Part shown: positions 17,916 through 26,888 of the stretch, in pieces
How positions within the stretch are numbered: the first letter of the stretch is position 1
How the letters are laid out: each line of letters opens with the position of its first letter
Assembly: GCF_028369295.1 (NCBI RefSeq)
Contig: NZ_JAQMYP010000043.1
Coordinates: forward strand, 26,524-90,523
From: Streptomyces sp. HD
GTDB lineage: Bacteria > Actinomycetota > Actinomycetes > Streptomycetales > Streptomycetaceae
DNA length: 64,000 bases
Direction of reading: 5' to 3'
Made by a program: the position numbers and the translations under genes
Notes under the pieces: generated by a model
Database searches by the model: none
Seen by the model: the letters and a program-made list of their open reading frames with translations, nothing else
What the model was told of the DNA's origin: nothing

Positions 17916-18448
17916 CAGCCCTCCGCTCCCTTCGGTGCGGTCTCGTTCCGGCCGGTGTCGTTCCGGGCGAGTTCGGCGAGGTAGGCCGCCAGGTTGCGCA
18001 GCGTCTGCTCGCCGCCCTCGATCGCGTGGTACTTCTCCACCGCCTCGTCGCGCAGTTCCTTGGGGAACACCGTGCGCATCACGATCCGGGTGTCCTGGCC
18101 GGCCGGCTCGATGGTCAGGACCGACTCGAAGGCGTTCGGGTCGTCGCGGGACTCGCCGTGCAGCAGCGCGATCCGCTGTGGCGGGACGATCTCGGTCCAG
18201 GTGATCCACTCCTGGTAGTCGGTCCCGTCCGGCCAGTGCATCACGAAGTCCCACTCCCCGCCGATGCGGAACTCGAAGGACCGCGTCGCGGTGGTGAACC
18301 CTGTCGGTCCCCACCACCGCGACAGGTGCCGGACTCGCCTGAACGCCTCGAACACAAGCTCCCGCGGGGCGCCGATCACCCGGGAGATCACGATCTCGCG
18401 GTCCGCGGTCGTGTGGTCAGGCTCGCCGCCGCTACTGGTCGTCGTCAT
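17915..18448 (-). CDS. SRPBCC (AHSA1-like) ligand-binding protein
   Basis: A protein of 177 residues. REIVISRVIGAPRELVFEAF, then HLSRWWGPTGFTTATRSFEFRIGGEWDFVMH and FPKELRDEAVEKYHAIEGGEQTLRNLAAYL are typical of the Aha1/START-type SRPBCC family, which forms a hydrophobic cavity. The first codons overlap the 3' end of the ArsR gene and the last overlap the reductase gene. Members next to ArsR regulators are presumed to bind small hydrophobic ligands; no catalytic residue is assigned. Confidence 0.88.
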   Translation of the reverse strand: MTTTSSGGEPDHTTADREIVISRVIGAPRELVFEAFRRVRHLSRWWGPTGFTTATRSFEFRIGGEWDFVMHWPDGTDYQEWITWTEIVPPQRIALLHGESRDDPNAFESVLTIEPAGQDTRIVMRTVFPKELRDEAVEKYHAIEGGEQTLRNLAAYLAELARNDTGRNETAPKGAEG

Positions 18449-18764
18449 CCGGTGGTTCCTCCTGCCGTGCCTGCTTCAGATCTCGCACGTATTCGTCCAG
18501 GCGGTCGAAGGTCTCGTTCCAGAACCGTTCGAAGCCGCCCACCCACTCGTGGACCTGCTGCAGCCCGTGGGCGTTCAGGCCGTACAGCCGCTGCTTGCCC
18601 GCCCCGCGCACTCGAACCAGCCCGACCTCGCGGAGCACCCGCAGGTGCTTGGACGCCTGCGGCTGGGTCATCCCCAGGTCCCGCGCCAGTTCGGTCACCG
18701 GCCGCTCGCCGCCACGCAGCAGCACCAGGATCTCCCGCCGCTGCGGTTCGGCGATCGCGTTTGC
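18432..18764 (-). pseudogene. ArsR-family repressor truncated at the 5' end
   Basis: The helix-turn-helix is intact: RREILVLLRGGERPVTELARDL, then MTQPQASKHLRVLREVGLV and a QQVHEWVGGFERFWNETFDRL tail typical of the ArsR regulators paired with AHSA1 proteins. Homologous sequence begins at ANAIAEPQ (18764), but no start codon precedes it in frame. The first usable one is an internal GTG at 18725, which would delete the first helix. Immediately upstream the reverse strand reads as the tail of another gene, so the 5' end was probably removed by recombination. An in-frame start lost to a one-base error is the alternative. Confidence 0.65.
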
Positions 18765-18776
18765 GGTTCCAGGAGC

Positions 18777-18951
18777 CTTGCCGGCCGATCTCGACGGTGA
18801 GGTCCACTTCAGCGGCCAGCTCGGTGAGAACGGCCAGGTCCGCGCCGCCAGAGCCCTCGATGACGAAGGAGGTCAGCGACTTGGCGGGTCCGACGATCGC
18901 ATACGGCGCAAAGACCGCCGGCTCCCCGGACGTCCAGCCGGCGCTCTGCAA
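18777..18951 (-). pseudogene. C-terminal relic of a quinone-oxidoreductase-like enzyme
   Basis: The frame reads SFVIEGSGGADLAVLTELAA followed by EVDLTVEIGRQGSW, which resembles the end of zinc-type alcohol dehydrogenase/quinone oxidoreductases just before the final helix. No N-terminus is present, and the frame then runs out of register into the truncated ArsR gene. Confidence 0.4.
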
Positions 18952-18953
18952 CC

Positions 18954-19045
18954 TACAACCAGTCCAAGGGCTACCGGCCGTACGCCGACGGCCGGGGCGA
19001 GTACGGCAAGAGGTTCAACAACCTCACCAAGTTCGTTGCCTCTCA
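18954..19045 (+). pseudogene. Short relic resembling a RibD/DHFR-type reductase
   Basis: About 30 codons read YNQSKGYRPYADGRGEYGKR and then FNNLTKFVAS, similar to the central part of dihydrofolate-reductase-like proteins ahead of their FVxSRTL strand. Nothing matching lies on either side. The assignment is weak. Confidence 0.3.
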
Positions 19046-19204
19046 AGGAGCAGAGCGGCAAGGACATCTGACTGTGGGGGAGCCTCAATTCCGCGATACG
19101 AGATCAAGGAATAGGCGGAAGGACCGGACGTTCGAAGAATCGGACGCCCGCGATGCTGCTCGTTGTGAGCATCTGTCGGCGTCCGTTCCGTCCGCTACCG
19201 GAGA

Positions 19205-19312
19205 CCCCCGGCCATCCGGTGCACCCACGAAGTTCCGCACGCCGCCGACGTACGATTCCGGCTGCTCCATCGCGGCGAAGTGCCCGCCCCGGTCGATCCC
19301 CGACCAGTGAGG
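19205..19312 (-). pseudogene. C-terminal relic of an epoxide-hydrolase-type alpha/beta hydrolase
   Basis: The frame gives IDRGGHFAAMEQPESYVGGV followed by RNFVGA. This is the conserved catalytic-histidine segment (GGHFAAxEQP) and last helix of epoxide hydrolases and haloalkane dehalogenase-like proteins. The rest of the enzyme is absent, so this is a tail fragment. Confidence 0.6.
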
Positions 19313-19515
19313 GCTTCCCCTTCACAGCGACCGGCGAGGATCAGCGGTCGAACGGCTTCCGCACCGGGTGGCCTCCAGGCTGGGGCAAGCCCCAACGGCA
19401 TGAACGACGAAGCCGCCCGCCGGTCCCGTGGCGAGCGGCTCGTGCTGTCGGCGTTCAGAGATCGAGGTCGGCGGCGGCGCACTGTAGGCGTCCTGGGCCG
19501 CTGGACGACACCGGC

Positions 19516-19567
19516 ACGTGCCGATGGCGGGATTCGAACCCGCGTTACCCGCTTGAGAGGCGAAGTA
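19516..19567 (-). tRNA. 3' half of a tRNA (partial; possible attachment-site remnant)
   Basis: On the reverse strand a T-arm with loop GGGTTCGAATCCC (plus-strand dyad 19526-19544) follows an anticodon-like arm whose 7-base loop CTCTCAA would give anticodon CUC (Glu). The acceptor 3' strand CATCGGCA follows. No matching D-arm or 5' acceptor strand lies upstream, so the gene is incomplete. Elements that integrate at tRNA genes duplicate exactly this 3' half, so an att relic is a reasonable reading. Confidence 0.45.
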
Positions 19568-19671
19568 GCCGCAGCCTGCGCACCTGAACGAGGATCACCG
19601 TAGTCCAGGGGTTCGTCGGCAGGCACCCGATTTTCGGGGCGCACCGGGGGACAGGCCGGTGAGCCCTGTGG

Positions 19672-21288
19672 TCACCGCGCCGGTAGTAGCACCCCGGGAT
19701 TGAGGACGCCGGCGGGGTCCAGAGCGGACTTGGCAGCGTTGAGTGCGGCGGCGAAGGGGCCGGGACGCTGGCGGTCGTACCAGGGCCGGTGATCGCGGCC
19801 GACCGCATGGTGATGGGTGATCGTGCCGCCGCTTGCCGCGATCGCCTCGGACACCGCTGCCTTGACGTGGTCCCACTGACTGACCATGCCGCCCCAGCGC
19901 CCGGGCGCGTACACGCTGAAGTACGGCGCCGGGCCGTCCGGGTAGACATGGGTGAACCGGCATGTGAGCACTCCCGTCCCGGCGACCTCGGCGATGGCCC
20001 GCCGGGCCGCCTCGGTGACTGCGTCATGCAGTGCGCCGAACGTGTCCCAGGTGCAGGCCGTCTCGAAGGTCTCGGCGATCACCGAGTGGCGGGCCAACGC
20101 GTCCCGTTGGTAGGGCATGCGCAGGAACGACGAGCGCCATGTACCGGCGGCGGACTCACCATGCGCGTTGCCATCGGACTCGCTTGGCGCGCTGCCGCCG
20201 GACCGTCCCGCGGTGTCGGCGGACGGCTCTCCTCCGTGGTCCCGGCACAGTTCCACGGCTCGCTCCAAGCAGGCACGCACGGGGTGGTCCGCCGATTCGA
20301 AGGCGAGAACGAGTACGCCGCCGCCGACGCTCACGCCTGCGTTGATCAGTGCCTCGGTCGCGTCGAGCAGGCGGCAGTTCGCCGGGTTCAGCCCGCTCTG
20401 CGCGACGGCCCGGGTCGCCGCCACGGCCGAGTCGTAATCGCTGAAGCGCACGGAGGCACCGGCACGCCAACGCGGGCGCTCCTGTAGGCGCATCCATGCC
20501 TCGGTGATGATCCCCAGTGTTCCCTCGCTGCCCAGGAACAGCCGGTCCGGCGACGGTCCCGCGCCCGAGCCCGGCAGCCGCCGCGACTCGCTGATCCCGA
20601 CGGGCGTCACCACGCGCATCGACTCGACGAGGTCGTCGATGTGCGTGTACAGCGTCGCGTAATGCCCGCCCGCACGGGTGGCGAGCCAGCCGCCCAGCGT
20701 GGAGAACTCGAAGGACTGCGGGAAGTGACGCAGGGTCAGGCCGTGTGGCCTCAGCTGGTCCTCCAGTCGCGGGCCGAACACGCCCGCCTGGATCCTCGCG
20801 GCCCGGCTCGTGGTGTCGATCTCCAGGACCCTGTTCAGACGTTCGAGATCGATGGTGACGGCGGCGGGGTGATCGTCGCACCGCGGCTCGACTCCGCCGA
20901 CCACCGAACTGCCACCCCCGAACGGAACCACCGCGAGGCCCTCACGTGTGCACCAGTCGAGCAAGTCGGTGACGTCGCGTTCATCGCGGGGCCGGGCGAC
21001 GAGATCCGGTACATGGCCCAGATCACCGTGCAGATTGCGCACCACGTCCCGGAACGACTTGCCGTGCGCGTGCGCCGCCCGGTCGGCCGGGTCGGCGGAG
21101 CACAGGCCGGCGAGCGAGGCCGGTGGGGTCACGCGCGGCCCGGGCAGACCGAGCGAGGCGATGCTCGGCGGCTCGTGATCTGTCAGCTCGCCCGGCATCA
21201 GGGCCTGCACCCGCCTCAGCAGCGTATTGAGTTCCGCACCACCCACGGCGTCCTCGACGTTGCCCCAGCCCCACCACGATCGCGTCAT
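19672..21288 (-). CDS. FAD-linked oxidase, alkyldihydroxyacetonephosphate-synthase-like
   Basis: A protein of 538 residues. The PCMH-type FAD domain is at about 90-270 (VPDLVARPRDERDVTDLLDW, GLAVVPFGGGSSVVGGVEP, LGGWLATRAGGHYATLYTHI, LFLGSEGTLGIITEAWM). The C-terminal substrate domain ends ITHHHAVGRDHRPW, the His-rich motif of the AGPS/glycolate-oxidase-like group, then KSALDPAGVLNPGVLLP. AGPS enzymes exchange the acyl for an alkyl group in ether lipids, but bacterial relatives often oxidise other hydroxy acids. It is divergent from a TetR regulator with a palindrome between, a common pairing in actinobacteria. Confidence 0.85.
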   Translation of the reverse strand: MTRSWWGWGNVEDAVGGAELNTLLRRVQALMPGELTDHEPPSIASLGLPGPRVTPPASLAGLCSADPADRAAHAHGKSFRDVVRNLHGDLGHVPDLVARPRDERDVTDLLDWCTREGLAVVPFGGGSSVVGGVEPRCDDHPAAVTIDLERLNRVLEIDTTSRAARIQAGVFGPRLEDQLRPHGLTLRHFPQSFEFSTLGGWLATRAGGHYATLYTHIDDLVESMRVVTPVGISESRRLPGSGAGPSPDRLFLGSEGTLGIITEAWMRLQERPRWRAGASVRFSDYDSAVAATRAVAQSGLNPANCRLLDATEALINAGVSVGGGVLVLAFESADHPVRACLERAVELCRDHGGEPSADTAGRSGGSAPSESDGNAHGESAAGTWRSSFLRMPYQRDALARHSVIAETFETACTWDTFGALHDAVTEAARRAIAEVAGTGVLTCRFTHVYPDGPAPYFSVYAPGRWGGMVSQWDHVKAAVSEAIAASGGTITHHHAVGRDHRPWYDRQRPGPFAAALNAAKSALDPAGVLNPGVLLPAR

Positions 21289-21334
21289 GTCTCCCCGCTC
21301 TCCCTGCCTTCGAACTGCCTGGAATTGACCCTGA

Positions 21335-21345
21335 GGTAAATTACC
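21335..21345. promoter_or_regulatory. Candidate TetR operator GGTAAATTACC
   Basis: A perfect 5+1+5 palindrome, flanked by TGA and TCA that extend the dyad imperfectly, lies in the 88-bp gap between the divergent FAD-oxidase and TetR genes. Its place between both start codons suits repression of both. Confidence 0.55.
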
Positions 21346-21376
21346 GTTCAGTCATATCGTTGGCTAGGATGAGCTC

Positions 21377-21973
21377 ATGGGCAAGGCCGGAACCAAGGGT
21401 GTCTCCCGCGTCGATCGGGAGCGGCAGATCATCGACGTGGCCGTGGAGGAGTTCGGCAGGCACGGCTACGCAAGCGTGTCCGTCGCCACCGTGGCCCGAC
21501 GTGCGGGGATCTCCAAGCCGCTGATCTACAGCTACTTCGACTCCAAGGACGGCCTGTACCTCGCCTGCGTCCACCACGTCGGCGCACTCCTGGTGGATTC
21601 GGTGGCCGCCGCCCGGTCCCGCAGCGGATCGACCGGTCACGCCATCGACACCCTCACGGCGATCTTCACCGCCGTCGAGCACTGCCGGTACGCCTGGTCG
21701 GTCCTCTACGACCCCGCCGTGCCGTCGGCCGGGGAGATGCACAACGCCGTCAGCCTCTACCGCGAGCGCCTCGCCGCCATGGGCGCCGCCGGCGCCGCGC
21801 AGCTGCTGGCCCGCGCCGGCCACGAGGACCCACTCGACCACGACCTGCTCAACCACGTCTGGCAGCACACCGTCACAGCCGTCATGCGCTGGTGGCTCGG
21901 GCACCCGGACCAGAACACCTCCGAGATGGTGGCCCGTTGCGCCCGCCTCCTCGTGGCGCTCGGCATCGGCTGA
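21377..21973 (+). CDS. TetR-family transcriptional regulator
   Basis: A protein of 198 residues. The helix-turn-helix is at about 10-60: RERQIIDVAVEEFGRHGYAS, VSVATVARRAGISKPLIYSYFDSKDGLYLACV. The C-terminal region is helical, as expected for ligand binding and dimerisation, with LLNHVWQHTVTAVMRWWLGH near the end. It most likely represses the divergent FAD-linked oxidase and itself, and responds to a lipid-like ligand; the ligand is inferred only from the neighbour. Confidence 0.9.
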   Translation: MGKAGTKGVSRVDRERQIIDVAVEEFGRHGYASVSVATVARRAGISKPLIYSYFDSKDGLYLACVHHVGALLVDSVAAARSRSGSTGHAIDTLTAIFTAVEHCRYAWSVLYDPAVPSAGEMHNAVSLYRERLAAMGAAGAAQLLARAGHEDPLDHDLLNHVWQHTVTAVMRWWLGHPDQNTSEMVARCARLLVALGIG

Positions 21974-22034
21974 CCCAGGTGCATCTCTCCGTACGCGTCC
22001 ACGCGGACGACGACGGCCGCATCCCCGCCCCACC

Positions 22035-22343
22035 GACCGGGTCCAGTCCGTCCTGATACGCATCGGCCAGGGAGCTTTGGCCGACGTCAGCGGACATACC
22101 GCCGTCGACGCCGCCGCCCTCGCTCTCCCCGTCCTCGACGACACGGTCGTCCTCGACGTCACGGTCGACGGCCACGGTTTCGCCCTGGCCGCACCGCCCG
22201 ATTCCTCAGGCGCGGAACGTGGCCACGGACCGTCGCGATGCGGACCCCGGCTACGTGCCCTCGGTGGCGCCCTGACCGTAGAGTCCGCGCCCGGCGAGGG
22301 CACCCTCCTGTCCGCCGCCGTCCCCCTGGAGGCGCTCCCATGA
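22035..22343 (+). pseudogene. Relic of a NarL-type sensor histidine kinase (ATPase end)
   Basis: The frame reads RIGQGALADVSGHTAVDAAA, then VLDDTVVLDVTVDGHGF and RLRALGGALTVESAPGEGTL, the N-box, G1 and G2 parts of a HisKA_3-type HATPase domain with several degraded positions (DVSGH in place of NVxxHA). The first two-thirds of the kinase are missing. It ends in ATGA overlapping the next relic. Confidence 0.65.
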
Positions 22344-22470
22344 CCACTACCCGCGCGAGGAGGCGTTCGCGCCGACCGCCAAACCCGCCCCGGCCGTGGT
22401 GCTGATGGACCTGCAACTCGGCCAGGGCATCGACGCCGTGGAAACCCCCCGCCGCGCCTCCTCCGCTCCT
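22342..22470 (+). pseudogene. Relic of the partner response regulator
   Basis: Directly after the kinase relic, a short frame reads DHYPREEAFAPTAKPAPAVV and then LMDLQLGQGIDAVE. These correspond to the DDHP acidic pocket and the LMDLxLxxGIDGVE phosphoacceptor segment of NarL-family regulators, with the intervening region deleted. Gene order kinase-regulator is preserved. Confidence 0.6.
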
Positions 22471-22543
22471 GGTCCCTTCACTCACGTCTTGGACCGGACC
22501 ACCTACGACTGGCTGTATAGCTCTCAATGAGTGTCGTTTGTCG

Positions 22544-22610
22544 ATGAGTTCGGATGTCATCCAGAGGGCTTGCTGACATCCGAATGTCGGTGAGTTTCGA
22601 TGTCACTCGG
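22544..22610. promoter_or_regulatory. Inverted/direct repeat cluster upstream of the GNAT gene
   Basis: TTCGGATGTCA (22549-22559) and TGACATCCGAA (22574-22584) are a perfect 11-bp inverted repeat with a 14-base spacer. A third related unit, GAGTTTCGATGTCA, follows at about 22592-22605 in direct orientation to the first. The cluster ends about 40 bases before the GNAT start, so it may be an operator array. Confidence 0.5.
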
Positions 22611-22642
22611 GTGCGAGGGCAGAGCGTCAATAGGGTGTTGCC

Positions 22643-23143
22643 ATGCCGTATCTGCCGATGCCGCTCCGACTCGAAACCGCTCGACTGACGTTGCGGCCGT
22701 GGACCGAGTCCGATGTCGATGCCCATCGCACGCTCGTCTCCGAACGGGGCGATGGCACGCCCTCGATCGAGCACAACCAGCGGATGATCGAGGATCAGCG
22801 CACTGCGTCGGCACTGACAGGAATTGCTCTGCTGGCCGTCATCCGCCGCGATGTGGGCGACTTCATCGGGTATTGCGGGCTCACCGTCGGTCAGGCTTCT
22901 GTCGACGAGCCGGAGATCGCGTACGAGTTGTTCCGGCGCGTGCACGGACAGGGCTATGCAACTGAGGCGGCCTCCGCCGTGCTCGACGCCGCGATCACGA
23001 CTGGGCGGAAGCGGCTCTGGTCGACAGTGCGTCCCTGGAACGCGCCATCGTTTCGCGTCCTCGAAAAGCTCAGGTTCGAGCGCGATCATGTCTCAACAGA
23101 TGACCGTGGCGAACTGGTGTGGCTTACTCGCTCTCTGCCGTAA
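22643..23143 (+). CDS. GNAT-family N-acetyltransferase (RimJ/RimL type)
   Basis: A protein of 166 residues. RLETARLTLRPWTESDVDAH opens the fold. IAYELFRRVHGQGYATEAAS contains the acetyl-CoA pyrophosphate loop (Q/R-x-x-G-x-G/A), and STVRPWNAPSFRVLEKLRFER is the usual late helix. Members acetylate protein N-termini or small amines; the substrate cannot be read. AGGGTG lies upstream of the ATG. Confidence 0.88.
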   Translation: MPYLPMPLRLETARLTLRPWTESDVDAHRTLVSERGDGTPSIEHNQRMIEDQRTASALTGIALLAVIRRDVGDFIGYCGLTVGQASVDEPEIAYELFRRVHGQGYATEAASAVLDAAITTGRKRLWSTVRPWNAPSFRVLEKLRFERDHVSTDDRGELVWLTRSLP

Positions 23144-23257
23144 GAAGCTTTGCCTAAGCTGCACATAACAAGGCGAGTGGTGTTTCGGCGCAGGTCGGGG
23201 CCTCGATGCTCATGCGACCGGGGCGAATGGGCCTCCGGAGCGGTGTGCCGGTCTCGG

Positions 23258-23705
23258 TCACCGGACATGCCTCGACGCGTAGTCGACGAAGGCCTCGATG
23301 GCCTCCTTGGCCGTCCTGTTCAGTCGGTTCCGTGCTCCCGTGCCCTCGGCCGTCGATATGTCGCGCGTATAGTTCAGAGCCGCCTGGTGCCCGGGCCACC
23401 AGGGTGTCGTCCTCGGTGACCAGCTTGACGCGGTAGAACGCCTGGCATGCGACTTTCCGCAGACGGTGGCCCTCGTGGTAAGCCCTCTGGTACGCCTCCC
23501 CATCAGGATCCTCCTGCTTGCGGAAGAAGCGCTCGGCCTGGCCATGCCGGAAGTCCTCCACCGCAGTCGCGAAGGAGGTATACGCGGCGATCCGCTCGTC
23601 GCGCAACCTCTGTTGCTTCGCCGCGAGTCGCTGAAATGGATAGGTCACAACGGCACCCAACAGCGTGCCTGCCACTGCCACAACGCTCGTCCATATCGGC
23701 TCCAT
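23258..23705 (-). pseudogene. Small membrane-anchored hypothetical protein with one frameshift
   Basis: From the ATG at 23705 the frame gives a membrane helix (PIWTSVVAVAGTLLGAVVTY) and a charged helical region (QRLRDERIAAYTSFATAVED, HEGHRLRKVACQAFYRVKLV). Near 23395-23415 it loses register. The sensible continuation, ALNYTRDISTAEGTGARNRL then EAIEAFVDYASRHVR, lies in another frame ending at 23258. Together they make about 148 residues, a type of small Streptomyces protein of unknown function. The break lies beside GGCCCGGG, so a base-calling error is possible. Confidence 0.55.
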
Positions 23706-23925
23706 GACCACATCCGAGCACAGGCGCCCCGGCGCGTCGGGGATCTGGGCCTCTTCTTCAACAAACGCTCGCATGCGGCGGGCCCGCGTGGGGGGCGGTC
23801 CGCCCGAAGCAGGGGCTGGGCGGACGTTGTTGTCGGTCATATGGTGATGGCACGGACACCTCCGACGGCCCCCGCCTCGCTTCCCGGGCGGATCTCCCCA
23901 CGACGCGTCGCAACGTAGCCGCGGA

Positions 23926-24242
23926 ACCAGCTGATACGAGATCTCCGTCGCCGCGTACTCGTCCAGCAACCGCTCGAAGACCCGCTTCGCGGTGTGCCGC
24001 TGCTTCGGCTGAGCGTCCAGATCCTTGCGCAGCATCCCGTCGATCACCGGCATGTAGGGATCCAGCCTGGTCGGGCGAGGGGGCAGCTTCCTGCGCGGCT
24101 CGGGCCAGACCAGATCCAGTGCCTTGCGGACCGTCTGCCAGGTCGCCCTGTACTTGCGCTCCAGCGCACGCATCGACATACCGGCACGGTGGTCACGGCG
24201 GATCGCCGCATACAGATCGGCCTTGGATTTCGACAGACGCAT
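23926..24242 (-). pseudogene. 5' fragment of an IS21-family transposase (IstA)
   Basis: The ATG at 24242 starts RLSKSKADLYAAIRRDHRAG, then MSMRALERKYRATWQTVRKALD and KRVFERLLDEYAATEISYQL. This is the helix-turn-helix N-terminus of IstA-type transposases. Homology stops after about 105 codons, before the DDE catalytic core, so the insertion sequence is dead. No IstB partner is present. Confidence 0.75.
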
Positions 24243-24458
24243 TGGCGCCCCCAGCGGGAGAAGTACAACCACCGTCCCACCACAAGGACCCAAGTGCCTC
24301 TAAAATTCGGCGACTTCGCCTTCGCCGAGAGGGTGGTGCCATCCGCACTCAACGACAAACGACATCGCGACTCACCGACAGAGTCACCCAGCCCCCTGGT
24401 CGGCACTGGGCTGGACACCGCAAGCCAGACACCCGGCCCGGGGACGGAGGAGGCACAG

Positions 24459-25032
24459 GTGCAGGGTTTCGAGACGGGGCAGACGGTCGTACGGCGCGAT
24501 GTGTACCGCAGTGGCCGCGTGTGGGGCGAACAGGCCCTTCGGGTCGTCATCGACACGAGCGAGGCTCTGGTGACGGCCTGCGCGCCCGGCGCCGAAGCCC
24601 GCTGGCCGGTCCTGTATGCCAGGGCCCGCGCCGACGGTGACCGGGCGGTGCGCACCGAGGCGTTCGACGCGATGGCCGCGGGGGAGTGGGAGCTGGCGCC
24701 GACGGTGTGGCACGAGACCGAGCTGTTGCTGTGGAAGCCGCCGGCCGCGCGGTTCAGCATCAACGCCTTCTACGCGGAGGCCGGGATGCGCAACTGGTAA
24801 GTGAACTTCGAACACCCACCCGCCGTTCGACGGACGGGTTCGCTCCTTCGACCTCACCGTGGACCTGGTGCGACGGCTCGGCGTCATCAGCGACACAGAG
24901 CACCAGGCCGTCGACGACGCCCGCGCCCGGGTCCTCGCGATGGTCGAAGAACGCTCCGGTCCGTTCGCGGACGCCGACGCGTGGACGTCCTGGCGGTGGA
25001 AGCCGGCCTGGCCCGCGTCACGCCTGCCGTAG
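24459..25032 (+). pseudogene. DUF402 (FomD-like) protein with nonsense codon, frameshift and deletion
   Basis: The GTG at 24459 follows GGAGG. The first part is intact: VVRRDVYRSGRVWGEQALRV, then WHETELLLWKPPAARFSI and AGMRNW. Next comes TAA where the family has Tyr (WYVNFE), then in the same frame VNFEHP. A frameshift follows and the region that would carry the metal-binding acidic residues is missing, before a tail in another frame: VRRLGVISDTEHQAVDDARA and WRWKPAWPASRLP. The family hydrolyses nucleotide-type diphosphates. This copy should be inactive. Confidence 0.7.
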
Positions 25033-25350
25033 CGCGCCTGCCGAGTGCGTCGGCCTCTCCTTCTGAAGCACACGGGGGTCGCGCTTCCTGAGCTAGACCC
25101 ACCGGCCGTGTAGCCGGTAGCTGCGGTTGGACAGTTCGGCGTCAGTGCCTGTGTCTGATCCCGCCATGCCAAGGCTGTACAAGCATCAGCACTCGGCATG
25201 AGGACGTAGGCCGTCACGGAACTGATGCCGTTGGTGATCTTCGCCTGTGCACTGCAGCGGTGCATGGCCGGTTTCATCTCTGCCCTGTTCCCACTCCGCA
25301 CGGTGGTCATTCAGCCTTGCGGTATTGCGGGCCCAGCCAGAGCGAGGAGC
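25033..25350. other. Intergenic region, no gene recognised
   Basis: About 320 bases upstream of the methyltransferase-like gene. An in-frame upstream extension of that gene covers part of it, but codon usage does not look coding. The promoter is presumably here. Confidence 0.3.
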
Positions 25351-26271
25351 ATGAGTGCGATGACCAACGCGCGGAACAGCGGAACAACATCCGAGGTCAG
25401 CGCCTCGCAGGCGAGGGCTGTTCCCATCACCACAGGCATGACACAGTTCGATGACATCTATGATCAGCCGGACCCTCGGGCCTATTTCCGCGTGTTGGGC
25501 CCGCTGGAGTACCAAACACCCCACCATGCGCAGGGCATCTTCCGTCGCGTGCTCGCGGCTTGCGATCTGGAAGCCCACCCGGCAGAACCGGCAACGATGC
25601 TGGACATCTGCTGTTCATACGGCATCAACGCCGCCCTTCTCAATCATCGAGTGACGTTGGATGACCTGTATGCCCACTACACATCGCCGCAGGCCACTGC
25701 GCTCACCACCGCCGAGCTGATCGAGTGGGACCGCGCCTATTACGCGGCTCGACGGCGCCCTGACCCGGTCCGGGTGATCGGACTCGACGCGGCCGCGAAC
25801 GCCATCTCCTACGCCTGCGCAGTCGGCCTGTTGGAGGAAGGGTTCGCCGAGAACCTCGAAACCGCGACTGCCTCTGCGGCTCTGCGCCGCGCCGCGAAAC
25901 GCGCCCGGCTGATCACGATCACCGGCGGGACGAGCTTCCTGTCCCCTCGTACTTTCCAACGGCTCCTGACCTGTGCCCACGATCCGGTGTGGGTTGCCGC
26001 CTTCGTGCTGCGTACCGGCTCCTACCAGTCCATTGCCGCATGCCTGGCCTCACACGGACTGGTCACGGAAAGGGACGCCACGCGAACATTCCCACAACGC
26101 CGCTTCGCCGGCGCGGACGAGCAGCAATACGCCATAGATGCCGTGACTGCGGCCGGCGAAGAGCCCCACGGGAAGGAGACACACGGCTGCTTCCACACGA
26201 CGCTGTACCTTTCACGCCCTCGCGAAGATGCCGAGGCATTTCTCCTGGCCGACCTGATGCGAAGCTGCTGA
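25351..26271 (+). CDS. SAM-dependent methyltransferase-like protein
   Basis: The ATG at 25351 (306 residues) lies just behind GCGAGGAGC; the ATG at 25360 is also possible. ATMLDICCSYGINAALLNH near residue 90 resembles methyltransferase motif I, with Cys-Ser where Gly is usual. RVIGLDAAANAISYACAVGLL looks like motif II, and RLITITGGTSFLSPRTFQRLL like the motif IV-V strand. Catalysis is unproven because the glycine-rich loop is atypical. No operon partner is seen. Confidence 0.6.
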   Translation: MSAMTNARNSGTTSEVSASQARAVPITTGMTQFDDIYDQPDPRAYFRVLGPLEYQTPHHAQGIFRRVLAACDLEAHPAEPATMLDICCSYGINAALLNHRVTLDDLYAHYTSPQATALTTAELIEWDRAYYAARRRPDPVRVIGLDAAANAISYACAVGLLEEGFAENLETATASAALRRAAKRARLITITGGTSFLSPRTFQRLLTCAHDPVWVAAFVLRTGSYQSIAACLASHGLVTERDATRTFPQRRFAGADEQQYAIDAVTAAGEEPHGKETHGCFHTTLYLSRPREDAEAFLLADLMRSC

Positions 26272-26888
26272 AGCCTGGCCCACCCGACAGGCAGCACACG
26301 TCGGCGCACCTCTAGAGATCACCAACAGCATCCGGAACTGCGGCCAGAGCCATTTTCAAGCGTCGGGGGACGGAAGCACAGGAACCAGCGTGTTCCACCC
26401 CGTGGGCCTGTAGGCCCTGCGGGTTCTTCGCTGGGCGGAGCCGTCCTGGTGGTGTTCCAGGGATCAGACAGTAGACCGCCGTCTGCGCTCGGACGGCGCT
26501 GCGACCGCGGCGGCGGGAACGGCGCTGCTGTTCGCCGAGGTGCAACTGCCCGCAGTGCGGCACGAGAGGTTCACCGGCCAGCTGTGTGCAGGACGCACTG
26601 GGGGATCTGCTGGACCTGGTGGTGCTCGCAGGCGTTCGGCGGTCATGAAAGCAAGGGCATGATCTGGAACGGGCTGAGTCGTACCGCGACGAGCTGTACC
26701 GCGGCGGTGCGCTGCTCTACTCGTCTCCGCGGCTGACACTGCGCGGGACCCGACGGGCGAGCGACGGAGCCCTGGTGGTGACCGGCTCTCCCTGATGCCG
26801 CCTCGGGCCGGCCTGGGCCGCCTTGGCCTTGCGGGTGCTGACGTAGGTCACCCGCGGGCCCCAGATGTCCGCCACCGGTTTTCATGCA
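26272..26888. other. Decayed region with an unidentified coding relic
   Basis: A forward segment at 26590-26795 reads DALGDLLDLVVLAGVRRS, a stop, then YRDELYRGGALLYSSPRLTL and GTRRASDGALVVTGSP. It has clear coding bias but is broken by the stop. The family was not recognised. Confidence 0.35.

Noticed and set aside
19280..19603. A forward frame containing GGIRTRVTRLRG
   Set aside because: This peptide is simply the translated complement of the tRNA T-arm and anticodon arm, a common false gene next to tRNAs.
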